Notes under the pieces: model-generated
Database searches by the model: none
The model's input: the letters and a program-made list of their open reading frames with translations, nothing else
What the model was told of the DNA's origin: nothing
Shown here: piece by piece, positions 44,581-55,037 of the stretch
Layout of the letters: every line of letters begins with the position of its first letter
How positions within the stretch are numbered: the first letter of the stretch is position 1
Position numbers and translations under genes: made by a program
Source of the DNA: Rapana venosa
Taxonomy: Eukaryota; Mollusca; Gastropoda; Neogastropoda; Muricidae
DNA: 64,000 bases
Assembly (NCBI GenBank): GCA_028751875.1
Contig: CM054154.1
Location: 56,113,679-56,177,678, forward strand
Reading direction: 5' to 3'

Positions 44581-44849
44581 TACATAATCAGATTAAGGAT
44601 TGGACAATCTAAGAAAAGTTATAAATGGCAAGTTGAAGTTATAGACTGCAGGAAATGAAAAATTGGCAAGTTTTGGATTGTAATAGGTGGTAAGAACAAG
44701 GGCTTGGATGTTGTAGAATGTGTTTTTTAAAGAAAAAGATTTCGTCTTGATAGCGGAAAAGTGGGTCAAGAGCAACGTGACTCATTTCATGGTGGAGCGT
44801 CACATTTGTTTCCCTAGAGCATTAAAGTATACTTAGCGCATTCGTGACC

Positions 44850-44995
44850 TCAGTAAAGTGCTGTATCCTAGAGACAAACACCCAGGCCACTATCCATGGT
44901 CTGGTGGATACGGTCAAAGTTTGGATTCAGATCAGAATTGAACTCACAACCCCACGCTTTTTGGATAGGTGCTTTACCTCTGTATCACCAAGTGT
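44850..44995 (-). mobile_element. SINE A head fragment
   Basis: The minus strand reads a head-like GATACAGAGGTAAAGCACC, then a B-box-like TGTGAGTTCAATTC and CACCAGACCATGGATAGTGG. The (GT)-rich minisatellite at 45002-45812 begins immediately at its outer edge. Confidence 0.65.
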
Positions 44996-45001
44996 GAGGA
45001 T

Positions 45002-45684
45002 GTCGGGACCTGGCTGTGTGTGTGAATGACAGACATGGGGACCTGGCTGTGTGTGTGTGTGTGTGTGTGTGTGAATGACAGACATAGGGACCTTGCTGTG
45101 TGTGTGTGTGAATGACAGACATGGGGACCTGGCTGTGTGTGTGTGAATGACAGACATGGGGACCTTGCTGTGTGTGTGAGAATGACAGACATGGGGACCT
45201 TGCTGTGTGTGAATGACAGACATGGGGACCTTGCTGTGTGTGTGTGTGTGTGTGTGTGAGTGAATGACAGACATGGGGACCTGGCTGTGTGTGTGTGAAT
45301 GACAGACATGGGGACCTGGCTGTGTGTGTGAATGACAGACATGGGGACCTGGCTGTGTGTGAGAATGACAGACATGGGGACCTGGCTGTGTGTGAGAATG
45401 ACAGACATGGGGACCTGACTGTGTGAATGACAGACATGGGGACCTGACTGTGTGAATGACAGACATGGGGACCTGACTGTGTGAATGACAGACATGGGGA
45501 CCTGGCTGTGTGTGTGTGTGTGTGTGAATGACAGACATGGGGACCTGGCTGTGTGTGTGTGTGTGTGTGTGTGAATGACAGACATGGGGACCTGGCTGTG
45601 TGTGTGTGTGTGTGTGTGTGTGAATGACAGACATGGGGACCTGGCTTGTGTGTGTGTGTGTGAATGACAGACATGGGGACCTGG

Positions 45685-45727
<43 letters not shown>

Positions 45728-45745
45728 ACAGACATGGGGACCTGG

Positions 45746-45780
<35 letters not shown>

Positions 45781-45812
45781 ACAGACATGGGGACCTGGCT
45801 GTGTGTGTGTGG
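45002..45812. repeat. Variable-length minisatellite with GT-run spacers
   Basis: More than twenty units each contain GAATGACAGACATGGGGACC and TGGCTGTG, followed by a GT run of 0 to about 15 repeats. Length differences between units come almost entirely from the GT run. Minus-strand frames of about 300 codons exist in all three phases and are artefacts. Confidence 0.95.
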
Positions 45813-46270
45813 TTCAGTGGTTTTAATAAAACTTTTATTATGGATGGCATGTATCTGGTTCAGTGGTTTTATTATGATAGAACGGGTTCTGTTGTGTGCA
45901 TGTGGAAACACAATCTTGTTCTGTGGGTGATGTGGATCTGGTTCAGTGGCTGTATGTGGATGATGTGGACCCTTTTTTAGTGTTTAGATGTGGTATGTGG
46001 ATCTGGTTCAGTGGATAAGGACTGGGTTCAGTGGTTGTATGTGGATGATGTGGGCCTGGTTCAGCAGATTCTGTGAACCTGGTTTTCAGTGGTTATAAAT
46101 AATGTGTGGATGATGCAGATGTGGTTCAGCGGTTGTAATCTAATTCAGTGGTTATGAACACATGTGGATGATGTGGTCTGGGTTTGTGTGTGGATGGCTA
46201 GAGACTGCACACACGAAGTATACATGTGTGTACATATGTGCGGAAAGGGACAATGACCTGTTGAACATCG
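45813..46270. repeat. Degenerate GGTTCAGTGG-type repeats
   Basis: GGTTCAGTGG and GTGGATGATGTGG words recur irregularly at 45812-46190, a degraded tandem zone next to the minisatellite. No gene is seen. Confidence 0.6.
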
Positions 46271-46371
46271 CTTCTTCCTTGACATACTTTATTTCAACTG
46301 TGAAAAATGACAAGAAAAAAAGGTAATGCTGTGCTAATTCAAATGACAGATTCTGGAGTCTGTGTTGAGGT

Positions 46372-46373
46372 GT

Positions 46374-46467
<94 letters not shown>

Positions 46468-46468
46468 C
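46372..46468. repeat. (TC)n-(TA)n-(GA)n near-perfect palindrome
   Basis: About 24 bp of TC repeats is followed by about 45 bp of TA repeats (with one irregularity near 46413) and about 26 bp of GA repeats. The two ends are reverse complements, so the whole tract can form one long hairpin. Confidence 0.9.
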
Positions 46469-46764
46469 TTTTCCCTCAGGAGTTCAGATGCAACAGTCTT
46501 TGCTCTCCTGAGAGTCTTTCAGATGACACTTGAAGTTCCGTGTGTGGACACATGCATAGACCATCTTGAGCGCATGTTAAAATCTCATCCACCTCCTTTT
46601 TTTTTTAATTTTAAGAAGGGTATGCCAGCTGTGGCTGATAGTATGGGTGGTACAAACATATCCAGCATGTATCCTGTGACCATTCAAGTAGCTGTATTCC
46701 AACTTCAGAGATGATAGGAAAACCAGCACTGACACGCTCTTCTTAAAAACGTGTTATGTGTCGC

Positions 46765-47005
46765 ATGAAATGGCCTAGTCTGCATACTCTTCCGAAAGGT
46801 GGACCAGGTTTTTAACATGTGCGCAAGATGTTTTCTGTGTGCATTAGCACCCAGGGTCCCAGTTTATAGTGTCATCCAGAGAACTTGGACATTCACTTCA
46901 ATGTTGTGGCCCAAGTGGGAAGACAGGGCCAGGCTGAGACTGGACCCCCCAGAAGCTGGCAGTTTCTTTGTGAGGCAGGTTGACGTCTTGGCTAACCCTC
47001 CTGCC
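46765..47005 (-). mobile_element. SINE B, reverse, degraded
   Basis: The plus strand reads AATGGCCTAGTCTGCATACT, TTTAACATGTGCGCAAGATG, AGTTTATAGTGTCATCCAGA, then a head-like region near 46975-47005 (GTTGACGTCTTGGCTAACCC), the reverse complement of SINE B. Confidence 0.65.
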
Positions 47006-47484
47006 TTCTGGGGGTCAGCGAGTGACGTGGCTGGCCACAGGGTTTTCTGGTGGGAGGGAGTGGGAGATGGGACTGACAAAGAAGGAGAATAATCGCCAGT
47101 TTGCAAGAAATGAAATTGATATGAATGTTATGTGCATCATTTATTTTTAAAAAAAGGGGGGGTGGACATTGTGTTGATGCAATAAACCACTCTGTATTTT
47201 CTGCCCATGTTCATTCTTGTATCACTGTTTAGTTTTTTTTCTTACAGAATTGACAGCAAAATGTTCATGAACTGTTTTTATATGGGCCAGGAATTGACTG
47301 TGACTTGTAACTTGATTTTGTTCCTTAGCTGACTTTTTCATTCATTGTCTTGGGCAGGTTAGACATGGTGGAGCCCATCACTCTACAGGGTGCATGCTGG
47401 GTATACATGTGTCATCCGTACCTTCAGCCATTGCTGGAATTCTCTTGTCCTGAAGGTGAATGGGGTTTTCATGTACATTTGATG
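47006..47484. other. No recognised gene
   Basis: Unique-looking sequence with short open frames and no recognised repeat. Confidence 0.35.
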
Positions 47485-47800
47485 GACGCCATAGCCAAGT
47501 GGTTAAGACCATTCAACCTCAATACCATGGGGCCATGAAGTTGTGGGTTCAAATCTTAGCGGTGTAAGGGAGGGTATTTTTGTGATCTCCCAGGTCAACT
47601 TCAAGTGCAGACCTGCCAGTGCCTTCGTGTATATACACATGAAGAAGATCAAGTATGCAGGTTAAAGATCCTGTCATCCATGTCGGCGTTTGGTGGGCTA
47701 TGGAAAGATGAACATACAAAATGCGGCTGCCTTCATGGTGGCAAAGACAGCGGCACATACAGGCAACATCTCTCCAGTGGTGAACCTTGGAGCTGAGGAA
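47485..47800 (+). mobile_element. SINE C, full length
   Basis: The tRNA-like head has an A box (ATAGCCAAGTGGTTAAGACC) and a B box (GGGTTCAAATCTT). The body modules follow in order: GGTCAACTTCAAGTGCAGAC, CTGCCAGTGCCTTCGTG, GGTTAAAGATCCTGTCATCC, ATGTCGGCGTTTGGTGGGC, GCGGCTGCCTTCATGGTGGC and CTCTCCAGTGGTGAACC. It serves as the reference for SINE C here. Confidence 0.8.
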
Positions 47801-47977
47801 CACAGAAAGCACATTGACGCAGGGGACCTTGGCTTCTCAGCCTGTCCAGATCACTTTCAGGGCAGTGGAGTCAGTACCAGTCTTACTGCCTGGATGGGTC
47901 TTCTTGGAACAGACGCCTCAGCAGCAGAGACTGGAACTGGAACCCTCAGCTTGTTGAGTTAGATGCTCTAACAGAGG

Positions 47978-48245
47978 TGGGTGGGATGGCTTAGTGGTTA
48001 GAGCGTTGAGCTTATGGTCTGACAGATTGGGTTTGAGCCACCACCGAGGCACCCGTTCAGCTTCCCTGGAGCGAATATCAGTACTGACTACACTCCCCAG
48101 AATGTCCTTTGGATGAGTCTATAAACTGTAGTCCTGTGTGGGAACGCATGCAGAACGTCTTTCGCACATGTTAAAACCCTTTCCATCTTTTGGAAGAAAA
48201 GGCCATTGCGTGGTGAAAGGAATGGATGACAGACTTTGAGAAAGG
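47978..48245 (+). mobile_element. SINE B, full length without L2-like tail
   Basis: The head GGATGGCTTAGTGGTTAGAG has a good A box, and GATTGGGTTTGAGCC is the B-box position. The body follows: TCCCTGGAGCGAATATCAGT, TGTCCTTTGGATGAGTCTAT, TTCGCACATGTTAAAACCC, GGCCATTGCGTGGTG. Confidence 0.75.
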
Positions 48246-48284
48246 CTGGTGTTGTGTTTAGACATGTGTCCTCCTCCTCCTGTA

Positions 48285-49096
48285 CCTCACAGCGGCTGCC
48301 TTCCTGGGGGGCAGAAAGGACGGCACATGCCGTGCAAAAAGCACGCCACTGGGGGGCAGAAAGGATGGCACATGCCGTGCAAAAAGCACACCACTGGGGG
48401 GCAGAAAGGATGGCACATGCCGTGCAAAAAGCACACCACTGGGGGCAGAAAGGACGGCACATGCCGTGCAAAAAGCACACCACTGGGGGGCAGAAAGGAC
48501 GGCACATGCCGTGCAAAAAGCACACCACTGGGGGGCAGAAAGGACGGCACATGCCGTGCAAAAAGCACACCACTGGGGGGCAGAAAGGATGGCACATGCC
48601 GTGCAAAAAGCACACCACTGGGGGGCAGAAAGGACGGCACATGCCGTGCAAAAAGCACACCACTGGGGGGCAGAAAGGATGGCACATGCCGTGCAAAAAG
48701 CACACCACTGGGGGGGGGGGGCAGAAAGGATGGCACATGCCGTGCAAAAAGCACACCACTGGGGGGCAGAAAGGACGGCACATGCCGTGCAAAAAGCACA
48801 CCACTGGGGGGCAGAAAGGATGGCACATGCCGTGCAAAAACCACGCCACTGGGGGGCAGAAAGGATGGCATATGCCGTGCAAAAACCACGCCACTGGGGG
48901 GCAGAAAGGATGGCACATGCCGTGCAAAAACCACGCCACTGGGGGGCAGAAAGGATGGCACATGCCGTGCAAAAAGCACGCCACTGGGGGGCAGAAAGGA
49001 TGGCATATGCCGTGCAAAAAGCACGCCACTGGGGGGCAGAAAGGATGGCATATGCCGTGCAAAAAGCACACCACTGGGGGGCAGAAAGGATGGCAT
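48285..49096 (+). repeat. 46-bp minisatellite, left half (about 17 units)
   Basis: It starts within SINE C-like sequence (AGCGGCTGCCTTCCTGGGGG) and repeats GCAGAAAGGATGGCACATGC, CGTGCAAAAAGCACACCACT and GGGGGG. Variants alternate GGACGG/GGATGG and CACATG/CATATG. The last unit is cut inside GGATGGCAT at the LINE insertion; the array resumes at 50713. Frames of about 200-330 codons on both strands are artefacts. Confidence 0.95.
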
Positions 49097-50712
49097 GATG
49101 ATGATGATGGAGTCTCCCGTCGGGTCGACGGATGAGTAGGCAGGCAGGCTTATCTGTCAGAATGTATCCTCATATGGGAGAAGAGGCCGATTCTGGATGC
49201 ACAGCACTTCCCACAGGTGTTGCAAGGGAAAACGTCTCCAGAAGTTGAGCCCTGCTTCCTTCGCTCACGCTTCTCCTTAATGGCCAGCGTTCTCTTGTTT
49301 TCAAACGTCTTTATGCCACTGGAGCACAGCATCCTCCAGCGAGAACGATCAAGGGCATCAGTTTCCCAGGTAGCGATGTCTATGTCACAGGCTTTAAGGT
49401 TTGTCTTCAAGGTGTCTTGAAGCGCTTGCAGGGTCTTCCAAGTTTTCGGAGGCCTTCCTTCAGCTGGCCATACAATAGCATCCTTGGGATCCTGCTGTCT
49501 GTCATTCGGACAACGTGTCCTGTCCAGTGTAGCAGGTACTTGATCAGTAGGCTTTCGATGCTGGGCAGGCTGCTCTTCTCTAGGACCTGGAGGTTGGAGA
49601 CCCTGTCTTGCCACTTTATTCCGAGGATCTTTCGTAGGCATCTCTGGTGAAACTGCTCAAGCTGTTGAATGTGACGGCAGTACGTCGTCCATGTTTCACA
49701 GCAGTACAACAAGGGGGTCAGCATGACAGCTCTGTAAGTTTTGATTTTGGTGCTGAGCCTGATGCCTTTGTTGTTCCACAGCCTGTTGTTGAGTTTGCCG
49801 AAGGCAGAACTGGCCTTGGCGATGCGCACTGTAACTTCTGCATCAAGGGTTGCATTGCTGCAGAGGGAGCTGCCCAGATAGCAAACCTTGTCGACTGACC
49901 TGATCTCTGTGTCATCGATCTTAACTGCAGGTGGGGGGAAGGCACTGGCGTTCTGTGAAATAGCTGGTTGGTACATGGACTCGGTCTTGCTGAGGCTGAT
50001 GGTGAGTCCAAAGCGCCTGCAGGAGGTAGAGATCCGGTCCATAATGAACCGTATGTCCTCATGGGTGTGTGCGGCAAGCGCGCAATCATTAGCGAAGAGG
50101 AACTCTCTCAACAGTGCCTCAGACACCCTGGATCTAGCATGGAGTCGTCACAAGTTGAAAAGTTTGCCATCAGTGCGAAACTGAATGTAGATGGCCCTGT
50201 CACAGTCTTGGAAGGCGTCAATCGGCATGGAAGAGAAGAGAATAGAGAACAGTGTGGGTGCCAGGACGCAGCCCTGCTTCACTCCATTTACCACAGGAAA
50301 TGGATCCGACATGTCAGTATTTTCCTGTACTCTCGCCTGCATGCCATCGTGGAGTGACGCAATCAGCTGTATTAGGCTCTTTGGGTAACCAAGCTTTAGG
50401 AGGATCTTCCACAGCCCACGGCGGTTCACCGTGTCCAATCTATCTGGGAGAAAGGGGAGGTCCCCCAGGATTTCAAGGTTGCTTCAATTGTCCACATTTA
50501 CAAACGGAAGGGAGACAAAACATGCTGCAACAACCACCGTGGAATCTCTCTTCTTAGCATCGGCGGCAAAAATCTTTGCCCGCATTATACTGAACAGACT
50601 GATTGACCATGCCTCCAACACAGTCATCCCTGAAGCACAGTGCGGTTTCCGCTCAGGCAGGGGAACATGTGACATGGTGTTTGCAGTACGCCAGTTGCAA
50701 GAAAAGTGCCGT
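49097..50712 (-). mobile_element. Zinc-finger LINE copy 2, 5'-inverted, inside the minisatellite
   Basis: The main part (49097-about 50440, minus strand) encodes the RT middle to C-terminus with a normal stop near 49152 and an ATC-triplet 3' tail (49097-49108). The remaining 50441-50712 is the upstream part of the same protein in opposite orientation (plus strand: FKVASIVHIYKRKGDK, QCGFRSGRGTCDMVFAVRQL). About 17 codons between QEKCR and DTVNRR are missing at the inversion junction. GATGGCAT at 49089-49096 is repeated at 50713-50720, the target-site duplication within the 46-bp array. Confidence 0.9.
49150..50438 (-). pseudogene. LINE reverse transcriptase with C-terminal C2H2 finger
   Basis: The minus strand encodes DTVNRRGLWKILLKLGYPKS, NGVKQGCVLAPTLFSILFSS, then FAND at 50085-50096 where a functional RT has FADD or YADD, so one catalytic aspartate is changed to Asn. 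It continues RLSTKIKTYRAVMLTPLLYC, CLRKILGIKWQDRVSNLQVL, GHVVRMTDSRIPRMLLYGQL, and ends with a C2H2-like finger (CNTCGKCCASRIGLFSHMRI followed by H). The frame shifts once at about 49410 and breaks near 50120-50148. The finger at the end of a LINE ORF is the family's distinctive feature here. Confidence 0.8.
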
Positions 50713-51245
50713 GATGGCATATGCCGTGCAAAAAGCACACCACTGGGGGGCAGAAAGGATGGCATATGCCGTGCAAAAAGCACACCACTGGGGGGCAGAA
50801 AGGATGGCATATGCCGTGCAAAAAGCACACCACTGGGGGGCAGAAAGGATGGCATATGCCGTGCAAAAAGCACACCACTGGGGGGCAGAAAGGATGGCAT
50901 ATGCCGTGCAAAAAGCACACCACTGGGGGGCAGAAAGGATGGCATATGCCGTGCAAAAAGCACACCACTGGGGGCAGAAAGGATGGCATATGCCGTGCAA
51001 AAAGCACACCACTGGGGGGCAGAAAGGATGGCATATGCCGTGCAAAAAGCACACCACTGGGGGGCAGAAAGGATGGCATATGCCGTGCAAAAAGCACACC
51101 ACTGGGGGGCAGAAAGGATGGCATATGCCGTGCAAAAAGCACACCACTGGGGGGCAGAAAGGATGGCATATGCCGTGCAAAAAGCACGCCACTGGGGGGC
51201 AGAAAGGATGGCATATGCCGTGCAAAAACCACGCCACTGGGGAAC
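50713..51245 (+). repeat. 46-bp minisatellite, right half (about 12 units)
   Basis: Continues the array from 49096 after the LINE, with almost uniform CATATG-type units. The last unit runs into CCACTGGGGAACCTGGGAGC and TCTTGGCAAGGAACAGG, matching the SINE C 3' end (compare the reverse copy near 55040-55075). The whole array therefore lies within a SINE C. Confidence 0.95.
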
Positions 51246-51270
51246 CTGGGAGCTCTTGGCAAGGAACAGG

Positions 51271-51825
51271 GGGAAAGGGGGAGGGAGGGAGGGGGGCTGT
51301 AACTTCTTGGCTTATGTCAAGTCAAGTCAAGTCAAGGGTTGTGGATCTGATCCATTGGGATCATCTGTGACTGAAGTCATATTGATCTTGAATTTTATCA
51401 CTTGTTTTCAATGTGAATTTTGTGTGTTATCAGTTTCATTAGTTCTGTGTCAATAAGTTCAATTTGTTCACATTTCCAGGAATTTCAATTCTCTTTGACA
51501 AAGTTTTTTCCCCCCCAAATTTCCAGATATATATTTTGTCAAAGATGTTTGTCCGAGTAAGATTCTGATTTCCCCCAGGCATTTCATCAGCTCTCATGTT
51601 CTGTGAAATTTGTGGTATGACTACCTTTAGATATCAGTTTGTTCAACGAGAATCGTCAGTGTAAAATGTGAATGTTGATAGACAGTAGTAAAGTACTGTA
51701 AATAATAAACAGTCTATCATATGGATGAATGGAGAGAGAAAGTCTGAGAGGGAAGAGAGGAAAATAAATCATGAGTTCACTGCATTGTTTTGGGATTGAG
51801 GAATACAAGGTAAGTTACTAGATTC

Positions 51826-51869
<44 letters not shown>

Positions 51870-52230
51870 ACACACACACACACACTGGCCCATGGCAAAA
51901 GCTTTGTCAGTTATTGATGTCAGCTTAGCTAAGTGTCAAGGCCTACATTAATTAAGGTATTGTTATGTTGTAAAATGTAATGTAAGATTGCCTTGTCATT
52001 ACAAACTCTGAACATAAACAATCTGCACTCTCCTTTAAAGACGAAAACATCTTCTGAAGTTGGAGTGTGTCAACCTTTGTGGCAAGTTCCTTGAAAACAG
52101 ATGTACAGGCAAACTTCTCATGCAGTGTGCGATCTTCAATCTCACAGTGATTCCCAGGTGGGTTGAGTGAGTCAGAGTGCATGTTCTGGGTGATAGACCC
52201 CCAGGGTGTTCAGCCAAATTAATGTATATC
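51271..52230. other. No recognised gene; (AT)n and (CA)n
   Basis: TCAAG repeats lie at 51317-51340 and an AT/CA microsatellite at 51829-51890. The rest is AT-rich unique-looking sequence without motifs. Confidence 0.4.
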
Positions 52231-52234
52231 AAGT

Positions 52235-52310
52235 CAAATTTCAAGTCAAGCCAACATTTTATTTCCAGATGGTACATTGAATAAGCTATGCATTTCCTTT
52301 TTTTTCATCT
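52235..52310. repeat. Dispersed repeat fragment (also at 57127-57195)
   Basis: The words AAGTCAA.CC..C.TTTTATTT, CAGATGGTA.ATT and TTAAGC/ATAAGC..TGC.TTT..TTTT are shared between the two sites at the same spacing. It is probably the 3' end of a retroposon not otherwise seen here. Confidence 0.45.
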
Positions 52311-53538
52311 GTGTGTGTGTGTGTGTGCATGTGTGAATTGTGGGTTGTGAGCTAGCAGAGTGAGTTGGTGTTGATCTCAGCACAAGAGTGGGGAGAAGGG
52401 ACTTGTGCTTACACCGATCACTGTCAGACCATGTTAGTGAATAGGTCAGGGCCACTGTGCCCGAGAGATCTGAGTTGACAACATTACAAGTCTTGTTGGG
52501 CGTTCTCCAGCTATTACTTATGGTTGTACACACTAGGTGAGAAGTTGGCATGCCCGGCTGTTTTCAAGTACCTCACCATACAGGCAGCCATACTCTGACT
52601 TCAGAAGATTTGTTCTTCTTTAACGAAGGAGAGGACAGGTTGTTATGCCAAGAGCTTGCCATGGATGAAGACAGTCTCAACACAACATGTCACAGCATAA
52701 CACTAACAGTGTGGACACTTTGGCAACAACCAGAACTGACAACGCTTTGACCTGGGCCAGCATGAAACTCGTTACACTCATCCCCCACCCCCACCCAAAC
52801 ACCCCCATCCCTCACTCACGCATCCATGATATTGCAGATATGATGATGGTGATGATGACATTATTATCGTTGTTGTTGGTTTTTTAAGATAATATTATCA
52901 TAATATCGCAGATGTGTGTAGCGTGACGGACATTTCTGCACATTCTGACATGTTGAAAAACAAACAAACCCAAAACAGAGAATGAAATAAAACAGAATCT
53001 CTTGTTAAAGAAAGAAGGAAAAGAAGTTTGTGTCTGGAAGTATTCTTTTGTGTTTTATGGACCGTTTATTGGTCGATGCATTTCTAGACTGTGTAAAATG
53101 AAATGGAGTGGTGCACATGTTGAGATGCTTGTAGCTCATATCATCATTGTTGTTGTTGTTGTGGTTGTTGTACACTTGGGCAAAAACCTGTATTCCTGTA
53201 GGAAGACGTGGTGGTTGGTTTGTGTGTTTATAAGGTAGACTGTGAATTGTTGCGTGTGCACCATGTATGGGTTTTTCATTGTGGCATTTCTCCCTCACTT
53301 TTTTGTGTACGACTTGCTGGCATTGCCAGTTTTGTGTCGTATTTACATTTAGTATAAAACAAAACCTCGTGTACTGCCATCATCAATATTGTTCATCATG
53401 TCATTAGTTTCTTCCAATTTTTCTTAACAGAATAAACTGAGTGAGTCCTGTATGCTGCTGATATGGATTGTATTATGGAAATTAAAATGCCCCATTTTGT
53501 AATTACAAGTGGTCTTGAAGTGAAAGTGGTATGTGATG
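52311..53538. other. No recognised gene
   Basis: GT run at 52311-52328, CCCCCACCC-rich stretch at 52780-52810 and a GTT run at 53147-53168. Open frames up to 97 codons lack motifs. Confidence 0.35.
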
Positions 53539-53539
53539 G

Positions 53540-53720
53540 ATGGTTTGAAGACTGAGGAGAGATGGTGAGTGTGTTTGGCGTGTGAAGAATGACGAGAGAT
53601 GGTGAGTATGAAGACTGAGGAGAGATGGTGAGTGTGTTTGGCGTGTGAAGACTGAGGAGAGATGGTGAGTGTGTTTGGCGTATGAAGACTGAGGAGAGAT
53701 GGTGAGTGTTTGGAGTGTGA
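53540..53720. repeat. Short tandem array, about 37-bp unit
   Basis: Units contain GAAGACTGAGGAGAGATGGT and GAGTGTGTTTGGCGTGT; about five copies, some shortened. No gene. Confidence 0.85.
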
Positions 53721-53756
53721 AGAATGAAGACAATGATTGTTTTGTTGTTCCTTGGG

Positions 53757-54115
53757 TATAGCTCTAAGATTCACCAACAGTCAGATTTTGCGTATGCCCA
53801 CCATGTTTTTGCCCACCATGAAGGTAGTGCATTCTGACCTTGGGGGTGTGTGATGGGTGTGTTCCTATTTCTGTAACCCACAGAACACTGCTGTGAATTA
53901 CGAAATCTTTAGCGTGCATATTCCATCTTTTGCACGTGTATATGCAAAAAAGGAAATTTAGGCACTTGCTGGTCTGCACTTTGAAGTTGGCCCGAGAGAT
54001 TACAAAAATCCCTTCCCTATAAGTCGCCAGACGCCGCCAGGATTCAAACCCACGACTCCATGGACCCATGACATTGAAGTCCAACAGTCTCGACCACTCA
54101 GCTATGGCGTCACGT
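53757..54115 (-). mobile_element. SINE C, full length, reverse orientation
   Basis: Reading the minus strand from 54115: a head with ATAGCTGAGTGGTCGAGAC (A box) and GTGGGTTTGAATCC (B box), then CTTCAAAGTGCAGACCAGC, TATGCACGCTAAAGATTTCG, TGTTCTGTGGGTTACAGAAA, CATGGTGGGCAAAAACATGG and TCTGACTGTTGGTGAATC. Confidence 0.8.
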
Positions 54116-54424
54116 CGGCCTGGTCAAATAAGTGAAGTTGGCCAGTCTCACTGTCTGTCAGTCTGTCTGTCAGTGCCAGAAGGCTGTGCCGTGTGGCACA
54201 AGGCTGTGTGTCACAGCTGGAGGCTTCCAGGCCCCAGTGGAGGACGGGGTCAGGACATGTTGCTACACTCTCCCCCCCCCCCCCCCTCCTCTTTCACCTC
54301 CTGCCTTCAACGCGCACACAGCAACGCTTGCTGTCTGTCAGGCCAGCGAAAAATTCATGTGCTGCACTGCCGCCTGACAAGTCAGCCCAGGCCTTTGACT
54401 TCAGTGTGGGGGAGAATTGCCATC
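54116..54424. other. No recognised gene; poly(C) tract
   Basis: CTGTCTGTCAGTCTGTCTGT at 54150-54172 and a poly(C) run at 54271-54287. No motif. Confidence 0.4.
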
Positions 54425-54605
54425 ATGTAAGCCTTTGTGACAAACAGGCAGAAGAACGGACGAAGAAGACAGGACAAAGACACGAAGGAGGTGACAGGAA
54501 GAAAAGGAACAAGGCAGAAACAAAGAGAGGGATAGAAAAGAGGGAATTCCCAGCACAAGTCCCAGAAGGTGGGGATGCCATTTATACTGACAGGCCCCTG
54601 GCATC
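54425..54605 (-). mobile_element. Repeat D, copy 2, reverse
   Basis: The minus strand reads GGGGCCTGTCAGTATAAATG, GCATCCCCACCTTCTGGGAC, GGGAATTCCCTCTTTTCTAT and CCTCTCTTTGTTTCTGCCTT, then TTCTTCGTCCGTTCTTCTGC, the same order as at 39126-39424 and 59055-59310. The 3' part is missing. Confidence 0.65.
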
Positions 54606-54659
54606 TTCACAGGGAAAGACCGTCTCCAATTATATCCTATGGCCTGACCGCAACTCATA

Positions 54660-54701
<42 letters not shown>

Positions 54702-54905
54702 TTCCCCTTGCAGATGAGACATACACTGAGGTTTAGTAAGTGAAGCACGCAGAACATCTCGTGCACAGTTGAAAACCTGTTCTGTCCTTTGAAAGTGTAG
54801 GCCATTGTGTGCTGGTAGGAGCGGATGACAAAATCTACAAAACCGCATACCCGTGGGGACTGGATGTAAAAAAAAGCACATGAATGCTTATGTCATTGTC
54901 ATCAA
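54660..54905 (+). mobile_element. SINE B 3' part after a (GT)n tract
   Basis: (GT)n at 54663-54702 is followed by GCACGCAGAACATCTCGTGC, GTGTAGGCCATTGTGTGCTG, GATGACAAAATCTACAAAAC and GGGGACTGGATGTAAAAAAA, then GCTTATGTCATTGTCATC. Confidence 0.7.
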
Positions 54906-55037
54906 CATAAAAGAATCGTATAAGAAAAAACAGCATCAAAACTATGTTATCAGAGGAGAGAGAATTAAATTAAAAACAAAACCCAAACTTCCCCAGTCTT
55001 GAGTGTCAATTTGGGAAAGGAGGGGATGGGGGGTCCT

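Noticed and set aside
44927..45911. Three minus-strand frames of about 250-310 codons
   Set aside because: They translate the (GT)n-linked minisatellite in all three phases, with His/Thr and SPCLSF-type repeats only.
48088..49139. Open frames of about 200-330 codons on both strands across the 46-bp array
   Set aside because: 46-bp units shift frame each copy but contain no stops in several phases. The same short peptides recur in all frames and both strands, typical of repeats and not of genes.
49150..49240. Host C2H2 zinc-finger gene on the minus strand
   Set aside because: The finger is in frame with the LINE RT and is followed by the LINE stop and 3' tail. The same layout occurs in copy 1 near 5400-5480.
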